A DNA stretch of 20,789 nt from an uncultured Rhodospirillaceae bacterium (lineage in GTDB: Bacteria; Pseudomonadota; Alphaproteobacteria; CAAGCB01; CAG-977), in NCBI GenBank assembly GCA_900550445.1, contig URSF01000037.1:1-20789 (forward strand). Direction: 5' to 3'. The translations under genes and the position numbers were made by a program. The notes beneath the pieces were generated by a model. It was given only the letters and a program-made list of their open reading frames with translations. It did not search any database and was not told where the DNA came from. Every line of letters starts with the position of its first letter. Position 1 is the stretch's first letter. Shown piece after piece: positions 1 through 6,948 of the stretch.

Positions 1-1429
1 ACTGAATAAAGTAATTAACCTTTTCTGGGTCAATGCCGCATGCTAAATTATCAAGAGCCTGTACCGGATCGGGCAGATCATTAATGACTGGTTCAGCGGC
101 GACATCGTTTAAAGAGGAGGTCGCTTCATTTAAATCAATATCGGCCGCCATATCGGGCATATCCATTGCCGGCGCCGTGCTTTGCAGGGAATCCATGACA
201 TTTTCGACACTGTCCTGAACAGACCCGAATGTGTTGGAAATGCAATCGTTAACCATATCCGCGACTTCATCGTTCGCATATGCCGCCGTTACGGAAACGG
301 CCAGCAGCCCGGCGGCCGCAATGCCGACGCGGGTCATTGTGCGTTTATTGAAACCGTTTTTCTTCAGTTCCTGCAGACTTCCTTTTAAATTGGCGGAGTT
401 TTTAACGGCACTTAATGCAATGCCGACGGCGCGCATGCCCGGAATAATGCGCACGGTATTCTGACTGACTTCCAGTAATTTTTTGCGCCCTTCTTTTGAA
501 GCGATAAATTTCCAGAAGCGTCCTTTTTTATCCGGATTTTCATTTTTGAATTTTGCAAAATCCTTGCGCATGGCATTAATGCCGGCAACGGCTTTATACG
601 CCGAAAATGCCGGACCCAGCGTAACGGCGGCTGCCGTGTTGCCGATCAGCTTTGCCGCCATATAGGATTTAGGATACTTCTTTTGAAAAGAATCGTTAAG
701 GTTATTGACGCTTTTGACAAACGGAGAATCTTTGATCCGCTTTTCCACCTTGTCTGCGAAAGTCTTTAATTCCGCTCCTGCAAAGGACAAAGTCGCCCCT
801 TTGGCTGCATCTTGCGCTTCTTTGGTGTCGGGCAGATTAAAACGGGCGGCGATCTGGTTTGTCCGGCCGCTTTGAACCATTTGGGAAATGACGGCGATGT
901 CTTCCAGCGTTTTTTCATGGAAAGTATCCGCGTTTTCGGGATTCAGACCGTGCGTTTCAAAATAGCGGGCCGTAAAGTATTTTACCTGCAGCTCGGTTGC
1001 GATTTCCTCTTTGACCTGCAGGAAGTTATCCAGCGTTTTGGGCGTATCGGCATATTCGTCGGACGCCATTCTTTTGGCCGCCAACAATACGGCGGTTTTG
1101 CTGAAATCGGAAAGATTCTTTTCATGTTTTTCCGCCGCTGCGACCAGTTCTGTCAGTTTTTGGTGATGAGCGACAAAATTATTGACCTGAGAATCCTGCG
1201 ATTTCGTAATATCGGAATCAATATCGGACTGAAACTGTTTGCGTGTTTCATCAAGGATTTCCTGTTCATTTTTAAGAGACATTTCGCCGTTTTCGGCCAG
1301 ATCCATACATTTCGTCGTAATCAGTTCGCGCAGATAAGGCGGCATCTGATCAAACGGCAAAGCCAGCTCTTCGGCCGGAATGTAATAGTTCATCTGCAGA
1401 AAATCTTTGATATAACCCGGTAAATCCAT
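1..1429 (-). CDS. Unrecognised protein, N-terminal 476 codons (runs off the left edge)
   Basis: An uninterrupted reading frame runs from ATG at 1429 to the window edge with no stop, so the C-terminus is missing. A Shine-Dalgarno-like AGGTGA (1434-1439, read on the minus strand) lies just upstream of the ATG. I do not recognise the family. Residues about 1-250 are charged, Gln/Lys/Glu-rich and look helical, with no signal peptide. Residues about 257-284 form an Ala/Gly-rich hydrophobic stretch. Residues about 368-384 (GIAAAGLLAVSV core) look like one transmembrane helix, followed by an acidic, Met/Asp-rich tail. This suggests an inner-membrane-anchored protein with a large N-terminal cytoplasmic part, but topology is inference. 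It follows the flavoprotein gene on the same strand after 110 nt. Existence of the gene is well supported; the function is unknown. Confidence 0.8.
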   Translation of the reverse strand, partial: MDLPGYIKDFLQMNYYIPAEELALPFDQMPPYLRELITTKCMDLAENGEMSLKNEQEILDETRKQFQSDIDSDITKSQDSQVNNFVAHHQKLTELVAAAEKHEKNLSDFSKTAVLLAAKRMASDEYADTPKTLDNFLQVKEEIATELQVKYFTARYFETHGLNPENADTFHEKTLEDIAVISQMVQSGRTNQIAARFNLPDTKEAQDAAKGATLSFAGAELKTFADKVEKRIKDSPFVKSVNNLNDSFQKKYPKSYMAAKLIGNTAAAVTLGPAFSAYKAVAGINAMRKDFAKFKNENPDKKGRFWKFIASKEGRKKLLEVSQNTVRIIPGMRAVGIALSAVKNSANLKGSLQELKKNGFNKRTMTRVGIAAAGLLAVSVTAAYANDEVADMVNDCISNTFGSVQDSVENVMDSLQSTAPAMDMPDMAADIDLNEATSSLNDVAAEPVINDLPDPVQALDNLACGIDPEKVNYFIQ

Positions 1430-1539
1430 AACATCACCTGCTTAAAAAAGAGTCCTATTGACAGAATAGCAGAAAAATTTGTCAAAACAATCTTTTTCTG
1501 TTAAAATACACTCAAAATCCGGGAAAACAGCGGTAATTT

Positions 1540-2493
1540 TTATTTGTTTTTCAGATAAAAATCAATTTGTTCCGCGGCTTTTTTCCCGTCGTCGACAGAT
1601 TGGGAAATCGTCGTTTTTTCCCCGCGTACGGCGCTGCCGCCGGAAAAGTACCCGACCTTTAAAGTGGCATAGTCCCGAGTCTCGATCAGTTTGTTTTTGG
1701 ACAACATCAGGGAACACCCCGCGTTCGGTTTGGAAAAACCGCGCCCGAACGAACAGACGACTTTTGTCGCGCTCAGCTCTATTTCGCCGGAACCGTCGGG
1801 CATTCTGGCACGGAATTTCGCCGCGCGGCCGTCTTTGCCGATTATTTTTTTTGCTTCAAATCCGTACAGAACGGAAATTCCCAAAGACTGGGCAAAAGCA
1901 ATATCCGCCGGATCCGCCGTGCATTCTTCGGGACGATCTTTGACGATCAGAAAAACGTTTCCGGCGCCTTTTAAAACGCTGACGGCGGCACAGCACGCGG
2001 CGGAACGATCGCTGCCGGCAATGACAACGGTGTCTTGCGCCGACAGAGTCAAAGCGTTGAATTTTGTCAGCGCCAGAAAGCTGGACGCGTTAAACACGCC
2101 GTCCAAATCAGCGCCGCCGATATTGATTTTTTTATCTTCCCACAGGCCTAATCCCAAAAAAACGGCCTGAAATCCCATTTTTTCAAGCTTTTTGGCATTG
2201 AAACCGGTGCAAAAAGGGGAATTGAGAACGATTTTTATGCCGGCGTTTTCCAATCGTTCGATCTGTTCGTCGACAATACGCTGCGTCAGTTTATGTTCGG
2301 GTATGCAATAGGTTAACGATCCGCCGGCTTTGGGCAAAGCTTCAAATATGGCGACGTCGTATCCTTTTAACCGCAAGGCGGCCGCACAGGCCAAAGAAGC
2401 GGGGCCCGAACCGATGCAGGCCGTTTTTCCTTTGGACGGCGCGGGCAGTTCGGCGTTTTCGGGCAGGAATATATTTGTTGTCAGCAAAGGCAT
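1540..2493 (-). CDS. GltD/PreT-like FAD/NAD(P)-binding oxidoreductase, short form
   Basis: This 317-residue protein resembles the flavoprotein half of glutamate synthase small subunit (GltD) and of dihydropyrimidine dehydrogenase PreT, which move electrons from NAD(P)H through FAD. The FAD Rossmann motif is clear (IGSGPAS, residues 27-33, acidic residue E51), followed by GGSLTYCIPEHKL (57 onward), the counterpart of the GltD GGLLRYGIP block. The second nucleotide-binding motif (about 153-168, VVIAGSDRSAACCA) is degenerate compared with the usual GGGN/DxAxD pattern. Near the C-terminus GGS (about 285-287) stands where the family normally has GGD, the Asp that contacts FAD. The N-terminal Fe-S domain of full-length GltD (about 150 residues) is absent. 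The start at 2493 has GGAG 9 nt upstream. No GltB-like partner is visible. It could be an active stand-alone flavoprotein or a repurposed one. Confidence 0.8.
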   Translation of the reverse strand: MPLLTTNIFLPENAELPAPSKGKTACIGSGPASLACAAALRLKGYDVAIFEALPKAGGSLTYCIPEHKLTQRIVDEQIERLENAGIKIVLNSPFCTGFNAKKLEKMGFQAVFLGLGLWEDKKINIGGADLDGVFNASSFLALTKFNALTLSAQDTVVIAGSDRSAACCAAVSVLKGAGNVFLIVKDRPEECTADPADIAFAQSLGISVLYGFEAKKIIGKDGRAAKFRARMPDGSGEIELSATKVVCSFGRGFSKPNAGCSLMLSKNKLIETRDYATLKVGYFSGGSAVRGEKTTISQSVDDGKKAAEQIDFYLKNK

Positions 2494-2693
2494 ATTTCTT
2501 TTCTCCGGTCTGTTTATGGCGGGCGGGCCGCTGTCGTGCCGCGGTATTTTTTGGAATATTGTCCGAATTTATTGCCGATTGTATAAAAAAAGGCGGGAAA
2601 AGGAAAGTATTGAAAAATCCGGCAGAAAAGGTTTTTTTTCTTTTCATCTTTATGATAGGGTAAGAAAAATTTGTTTTTTAAGGAGAATGTTGC

Positions 2694-3581
2694 ATGAAAG
2701 GCATTATTTTGGCAGGCGGATCGGGAACGCGTCTGTATCCGGCGACGGTCGCTTTGTCAAAGCAGATGATTCCCGTTTATGACAAGCCGATGATTTATTA
2801 TCCGATGTCTTTGCTGATGCGCGCCGGCATCAGGGACGTTTTGATTATTTCCACGCCTGACGATCTGCCGGGATTTAAACGTTTGTTCAAAGACGGTTCT
2901 CATCTGGGAATGAATATTTCTTATGCGGAACAGCCCGTTCCCAACGGTTTGGCTCAGGCTTTTGTCATCGGGGCGGATTTTATCGGCGCGGATACGGCGG
3001 CGCTGGTGTTGGGGGACAACATCTTTCACGGTCATGCTTTGACCTGCCAGTTGGAAAGCGCCGCGAAAATTACGGACGGCGCCGTTGTTTTCGGCTGTTA
3101 TGTTCAGGATCCCGAACGTTACGGCGTTGTTGAGTTCGATAAAGACTTTAATGCCGTCAGCATTGAAGAAAAGCCGGAGAAACCCAAATCGCATTATGCC
3201 GTTCCGGGGCTGTATTTTTATGACAACGATGTTGTTGGTATTGCTGAAAATCTCAAGCCTTCCGCGCGCGGGGAATATGAAATCACGGACGTTAACAAAG
3301 AATATCTGCGCCGCGGAAAATTAAAGGTCAATGTGTTAAGCCGGGATATCGATTGGTTTGACACGGGGACGCACGACAGTTTGATCCAGGCTTCTTCTTA
3401 TGTCGAAGCGATTGAAAAACGCAAAGGAATTAAGATCGCCTGTCTGGAAGAAATCGCTTTTGTCAAAGGGTTTATTTCCCGCGACAGTCTGCGCGAACAA
3501 GCATTGGTCATGGCAAAAACCGGGTATGGCCGGTATTTGCTAAAGCTGGCCGAAGGTGAAATTTCTACGCCGGAGTTTTAG
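2694..3581 (+). CDS. rfbA: Glucose-1-phosphate thymidylyltransferase
   Basis: First step of dTDP-L-rhamnose synthesis in the cytoplasm: glucose-1-phosphate plus dTTP gives dTDP-glucose and pyrophosphate. The protein has 295 residues, the usual length. The nucleotidyltransferase signature GGSGTRLYPAT lies at residues 8-18, followed by SKQ (K23) and the VYDKPMIYYP block (about 28-37). LGDNIFHG carries the metal-binding D108, and WFDTGTHDSL places D223 in the C-terminal half. The ATG at 2694 has an AAGGAG at 2680-2685 with ideal spacing. It is the first gene of the rfbACDB operon, and the next gene starts 2 nt after its stop. The 200-bp region to the divergent flavoprotein gene should hold the operon promoter; TATGAT at 2651-2656 is a possible -10, but no convincing -35 is seen. 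It could also be called rmlA or rffH; the operon context favours rfbA/rmlA. Confidence 0.97.
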   Translation: MKGIILAGGSGTRLYPATVALSKQMIPVYDKPMIYYPMSLLMRAGIRDVLIISTPDDLPGFKRLFKDGSHLGMNISYAEQPVPNGLAQAFVIGADFIGADTAALVLGDNIFHGHALTCQLESAAKITDGAVVFGCYVQDPERYGVVEFDKDFNAVSIEEKPEKPKSHYAVPGLYFYDNDVVGIAENLKPSARGEYEITDVNKEYLRRGKLKVNVLSRDIDWFDTGTHDSLIQASSYVEAIEKRKGIKIACLEEIAFVKGFISRDSLREQALVMAKTGYGRYLLKLAEGEISTPEF

Positions 3582-3583
3582 TT

Positions 3584-4123
3584 ATGCCTTTTATTCCAAC
3601 GAAAATTAACGGGGTCGTGATTTTTGAACCGCGGATTTTTACCGACGACCGGGGATATTTTTTTGAAACTTACAACGAACAGGTGTTTGCCCAGGCCGGT
3701 ATTACGGCCAAGTTCGTTCAGGATAATCAGTCTAAATCGTCTTTCGGCGTTATCCGCGGGCTGCATTTTCAAAAAGGAGAACATGCGCAAGCAAAGTTGG
3801 TACGCGTTCTGAAAGGAACCGTTTTGGACGTTGCCGTTGATCTGCGGCCCGGTTCTGAAACTTTCGGGCGGCATGTCGCCGTTGAACTCAGCGACGTCAA
3901 TAATCTGCAGCTGTTTATTCCGCGCGGGTTTGCGCATGGCTTTTCGGTTTTATCAAAGACGGCCGTTTTTGCTTATAAATGTGATAACTTTTATTGCAAA
4001 GAATCGGAAGGCGGCATAAATTGCGCCGATCCGGATCTGGATATTGACTGGCAGGTGCCGGTTCAAAGCGCGTGTCTGTCGGAAAAAGACAAAATTTTAC
4101 CGAGGTTGAAAGAATGCTTTTAA
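3584..4123 (+). CDS. rfbC: dTDP-4-dehydrorhamnose 3,5-epimerase
   Basis: Third step of dTDP-L-rhamnose synthesis: double epimerisation at C3 and C5 of dTDP-4-keto-6-deoxyglucose. The 179-residue length is typical for the cupin-fold RmlC family. The family signature is visible: IFEPRIFTDDRGYFFE near the N-terminus, VIRGLHFQKGEHAQAKLVR with the catalytic base His (H61), and the catalytic Tyr in the AVFAYKC segment (Y131). FIPRGFAHGF is also present. The start lies 2 nt after rfbA, and the end overlaps the rfbD start by 10 nt, so translation is probably coupled. Nothing suggests truncation. Confidence 0.97.
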   Translation: MPFIPTKINGVVIFEPRIFTDDRGYFFETYNEQVFAQAGITAKFVQDNQSKSSFGVIRGLHFQKGEHAQAKLVRVLKGTVLDVAVDLRPGSETFGRHVAVELSDVNNLQLFIPRGFAHGFSVLSKTAVFAYKCDNFYCKESEGGINCADPDLDIDWQVPVQSACLSEKDKILPRLKECF

Positions 4124-4932
4124 TTACGGGAGCGAACGGACAGCTGGGAATGGAGCTGAAAGCGCTTTTGCCGCAGGCCGTCGGCGTTGATCTGCCGGAT
4201 CTGGATATTACGGACGAAGCGGCGGTAAAAGCTTTCGTCGCCGATAACGATGTGGACGCCATTATTAACTGCGCGGCCTATACGGCTGTTGACAAGGCCG
4301 AAGACGAACCCGAAAAATGTTACGCCATTAATGTGGCCGGCGTTATGAATCTGGCAAAAACGGGGGCGAAAATCATTCATATTTCGACGGATTACGTTTT
4401 TGACGGCACCGGATTTACGCCGTACAAAGAAACGGACAGAACAAATCCCGTCAGTGTTTACGGTCAAACCAAACGTGACGGCGAAATTATTTTAAAAGAT
4501 CTCGCGCAGACATGCGCGATTATCAGAACGTCTTGGCTTTACAGCCCGTTCGGGGGGAACTTTGTCAAGACGATGCGGCGCCTGGGGGCTGAAAAGGAAA
4601 CTCTGAACGTTGTGAATGACCAGATCGGAACGCCGACATGCGCGTCGGATCTTGCCGGCGTTGTCGTTCATGTGCTGGGACAGTTGAAAGACGGCACGCG
4701 GGAAACATACCATTATTCAAACGAAGGCGTTTGCAGCTGGTATGATTTTGCGCGTGAAATTATGAAACTGTCAGGTCTGAAATGCCGGGTTAATCCGATT
4801 GAATCCGCGCAGTATCCGACAAAGGCGAAGCGCCCGCTTTATGCCGTACTGAACAAATCGAAAATTAAATCACTGGGAATTGATGTTCCCCATTGGCAGG
4901 AAAGTTTAGAAAAATGTCTGAAAAAATTTTAG
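4114..4932 (+). CDS. rfbD: dTDP-4-dehydrorhamnose reductase
   Basis: Last step of the pathway: NAD(P)H-dependent reduction of dTDP-4-keto-L-rhamnose to dTDP-L-rhamnose. The protein has 272 residues when started at ATG 4114, with GAGG about 8 nt upstream. An in-frame ATG 14 codons earlier (4072) would only add a non-family tail inside rfbC. The short-chain dehydrogenase/extended Rossmann features are clear: TGANGQLG at residues 5-12, CAAYTAVDKAE, ISTDYVFDG, and the catalytic Tyr-x3-Lys as YGQTK (Y116, K120). RTSWLYSPFGGNFVKTM and DQIGTPT match RmlD. The gene overlaps rfbC by 10 nt and rfbB by 19 nt, consistent with a single coupled transcript. Confidence 0.96.
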   Translation: MLLITGANGQLGMELKALLPQAVGVDLPDLDITDEAAVKAFVADNDVDAIINCAAYTAVDKAEDEPEKCYAINVAGVMNLAKTGAKIIHISTDYVFDGTGFTPYKETDRTNPVSVYGQTKRDGEIILKDLAQTCAIIRTSWLYSPFGGNFVKTMRRLGAEKETLNVVNDQIGTPTCASDLAGVVVHVLGQLKDGTRETYHYSNEGVCSWYDFAREIMKLSGLKCRVNPIESAQYPTKAKRPLYAVLNKSKIKSLGIDVPHWQESLEKCLKKF

Positions 4933-5927
4933 TTACCGGCGGCGCCGGCTTTATCGGGTCGAATTTTGTTCCTTATTTTCTTGAAACCCACCCCGATTTG
5001 ACAATCGTCAATCTGGACAAGATGACGTATGCCGCGGACGAACGCAATTTGACGGAAGTACAGGGAAAACCGAATTATATTTTTATCAGGGGCGATATTA
5101 CGGACAAAGATCTGGTTGAAAAAATCTTTACGGAACATGATATCCGCGGCGTAATTCACTTTGCGGCCGAAAGCCATGTCGATAATTCGATCTCGGGACC
5201 GGAAATCTTTGTCAAAACAAATGTTTTAGGAACTTTCACGCTGTTGGAAACGGCGCGCAGACACTGGCTGGACGCGCCGGGGCAGGTTAAAAAAGGGTAT
5301 GAAAACTGCCGGTTTCATCATATCTCGACCGATGAAGTATACGGCACGCTGGGGGAAACAGGATTGTTTACGGAAACAACGCCGTATGCGCCGAACAGCC
5401 CTTATTCCGCGTCCAAAGCGTCTTCGGATTTGTTGGTGCGCGCTTATTATCATACGTACGGCATGAATGTTACGACGTCGAACTGTTCCAATAACTACGG
5501 GCCGAAACAGCACGGCGAAAAGTTAATTCCGACAATTATCCGCAAATGTTTGAACGGTGAAAACATTCCGATTTACGGCGACGGCAAAAATATCCGCGAC
5601 TGGTTGTATGTTTTGGATCACTGTAAAGCGATTGATCTGGTGTATCACAAGGGACGCGCCGGCGAAACATATAATATCGGCGGACGCAACGAGCGTAACA
5701 ATCTGCAGATTGTCGATGCGATCTGCGCTATTTTGGACAGGGAAGTCCCCCGTAAAGAAGGCGGATACCGCGATTTGGTGACTTTTGTCAAAGACCGCGC
5801 CGGCCATGACCGCCGTTATGCGATTGACGCGACAAAGCTGGAAACGGAACTGGGGTGGAAAGCTGATGAAAATTTTGATACGGGCATAGTCAAAACGGTT
5901 GAATGGTATTTGAAAAACCGTCGTTAA
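4914..5927 (+). CDS. rfbB: dTDP-glucose 4,6-dehydratase
   Basis: Second step of dTDP-L-rhamnose synthesis: NAD+-dependent conversion of dTDP-glucose to dTDP-4-keto-6-deoxyglucose. The 337-residue product, starting at ATG 4914, begins MSEKILVTGGAGFIGSNF, the usual RmlB start. An upstream in-frame ATG at 4893 would add seven residues with no family support. Visible motifs are the NAD-binding GGAGFIGS (9-16), FAAESHVD, the active-site TDEVYG with D140 and E141, and catalytic Y164-x3-K168 in YSASK. NNYGPKQ, KLIPT and IRDWLYVLDHCKAI follow. The gene order A-C-D-B differs from the classical enterobacterial B-D-A-C. It overlaps rfbD by 19 nt and ends 2 nt before the next gene. Confidence 0.97.
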   Translation: MSEKILVTGGAGFIGSNFVPYFLETHPDLTIVNLDKMTYAADERNLTEVQGKPNYIFIRGDITDKDLVEKIFTEHDIRGVIHFAAESHVDNSISGPEIFVKTNVLGTFTLLETARRHWLDAPGQVKKGYENCRFHHISTDEVYGTLGETGLFTETTPYAPNSPYSASKASSDLLVRAYYHTYGMNVTTSNCSNNYGPKQHGEKLIPTIIRKCLNGENIPIYGDGKNIRDWLYVLDHCKAIDLVYHKGRAGETYNIGGRNERNNLQIVDAICAILDREVPRKEGGYRDLVTFVKDRAGHDRRYAIDATKLETELGWKADENFDTGIVKTVEWYLKNRR

Positions 5928-5929
5928 AC

Positions 5930-6682
5930 ATGCGTTCAAAAATCTTAATTTACAGGGATTACGGCTGTGCGGACGTCAGTTCTCTTTACGGGGAGCTGGC
6001 GTCTTATTTTCGGGAAAAAGGGATATCGGTCGATTTTACGGACGCCGCCGAAATCAAAAACGGTGTTTTAAACCGGGACGTTAAAGCTTTCTTTCTGGGC
6101 GGCGGTGCGGGAACGCCGTACATGCGGAAGCTGACGGGCGAAGGAAACGATCATATTCGCGGTTATGTGCAAAACGGCGGCGTTTATTTCGGCATTTGCG
6201 CAGGGGCGTATTATGCCTGCCGCGATATTGTTTTTGAACATGATGTGCCCGCCTTGCGCATTGAAAACGGGTGCGGGCTGAATTTGGCCGAAGGGCGCGC
6301 CGTCGGAACTTTATATAAAGAGTATGGTCTTTTGCCGTATGCTTTAACGTCTTTTTCGGCAAAAGTCGTTCAGATTCGGTTTCGCGGCGGGGAAACGTAT
6401 CCGGCGTTATATCACGGCGGGCCGTTTTTTGACGGTACGGACGGCGAAGTTTTGGCCGTTTACGATCTGCCGGAACCCAAAGCGGCCGTTATAACGAAAA
6501 TGTTTGGTCGGGGAAAAGTTATTTTATCGGGCGTTCATTTTGAAGACGGAGCAGAGACACTGGCGCGCGGGCTGCATGATTTACGCTGTGACATACGGGC
6601 GGCGCGGAAAAATGCGGACGATATGGCGGCGGGTGAACCGCGACGCCGGGAATTGTTCGCCCGTATGATGAAATTGATTTGA
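5930..6682 (+). CDS. BPL_N/class-I glutamine amidotransferase-like protein
   Basis: A protein of about 250 residues resembling the N-terminal domain of eukaryotic-type biotin-protein ligases (BPL_N), a member of the class-I amidotransferase-like fold. Key segments are KILIYRDYG at the start, KAFFLGGGAGTPYMRKL, the nucleophile elbow GICAGAYYAC with C90, a YHGGPFF segment and VILSGVHFE near the C-terminus. No biotin-ligase catalytic domain follows, so the name should not be read as biotin ligase. The start at 5930 lies 2 nt after the rfbB stop, and translation may be coupled because no good Shine-Dalgarno is visible. An in-frame ATG at 5903 is possible. The tight spacing suggests a role tied to the rhamnose or surface-polysaccharide operon, which is inference. 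The substrate is unknown. Confidence 0.8.
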   Translation: MRSKILIYRDYGCADVSSLYGELASYFREKGISVDFTDAAEIKNGVLNRDVKAFFLGGGAGTPYMRKLTGEGNDHIRGYVQNGGVYFGICAGAYYACRDIVFEHDVPALRIENGCGLNLAEGRAVGTLYKEYGLLPYALTSFSAKVVQIRFRGGETYPALYHGGPFFDGTDGEVLAVYDLPEPKAAVITKMFGRGKVILSGVHFEDGAETLARGLHDLRCDIRAARKNADDMAAGEPRRRELFARMMKLI

Positions 6683-6692
6683 AAACATGTTG

Positions 6693-6722
6693 TTGACAAA
6701 AGGAATATCTTTTTGTTTTAAT
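6693..6722 (+). promoter_or_regulatory. Sigma-70-type promoter for the P-type ATPase transcript
   Basis: A perfect -35 TTGACA (6693-6698) is followed by TTTAAT (6717-6722, 5 of 6 matches to TATAAT) with an 18-bp spacer. It sits 11 bp after the stop of the preceding gene. The predicted start near 6729 gives a leader of about 220 nt before the ATPase ATG. Confidence 0.65.
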
Positions 6723-6728
6723 AACAGA

Positions 6729-6948
6729 CAGTGTTTAATTGTAAAGAAAGTAACCACTGTTAAGATATGGGCGACACCGATTCAAGCGGCGGCGGCGATA
6801 CCAGCGACAGCGATTGTAACAGCGTAATTTATTTTGCGCGGAACTTAGCTGAAAATCAAAGGACGTTTCCCTTTACCCGTTTTATAACGGGTGAAGCGTT
6901 TTGTCGTGTCTGCTTTTTATTTTCTGTCTGTTAGAAAAGGAGTTTTTT
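6729..6948 (+). promoter_or_regulatory. Long 5' leader of the ATPase mRNA with hairpins
   Basis: About 220 nt lie between the predicted transcription start and the ATPase ATG, unusually long for a simple leader. Visible pairings are ACAGTG (6728-6733) with CACTGT (6755-6760), and a perfect 7-bp hairpin ACCCGTT-TTAT-AACGGGT in the segment just before 6900. That hairpin is flanked by an AAAGG/CCTTT stem. The second half is followed by a T-rich run and the strong AAAGGAG ribosome site. I could not match it to a known ion-sensing riboswitch. It may be a regulatory leader, or may carry the small reading frame listed separately. Confidence 0.4.
6767..6934 (+). CDS. Possible 55-residue leader peptide ORF
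   Basis: An ATG-started frame of 55 codons lies entirely inside the ATPase leader and ends 14 nt before the ATPase ATG. The first third is Asp/Ser/Gly-rich (GDTDSSGGGDTSDSDCN), which looks more like a designed acidic, metal-binding-type segment than random sequence. The remainder looks unremarkable, with three Cys near the end. No clear Shine-Dalgarno precedes it. It may be a leader peptide or a chance frame in structured RNA; the second is more likely. Confidence 0.2.
   Translation: MGDTDSSGGGDTSDSDCNSVIYFARNLAENQRTFPFTRFITGEAFCRVCFLFSVC

Noticed and set aside
812..1423. A 203-codon open frame on the plus strand opposite the partial gene at the left edge
   Set aside because: The minus-strand frame is longer, starts with a ribosome site and continues to the edge. 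The plus frame's product is Phe/Arg/Gly-rich, as expected for an antisense shadow.
4072..4113. Longer rfbD start at 4072
   Set aside because: The extra 14 residues lie within rfbC, have no family match, and ATG 4114 gives the standard RmlD N-terminus with a ribosome site.
6729..6948. yybP-ykoY (Mn2+) riboswitch in front of the P-type ATPase
   Set aside because: This class does precede some cation ATPases, but its conserved internal-loop sequences are not seen; only generic hairpins are present.
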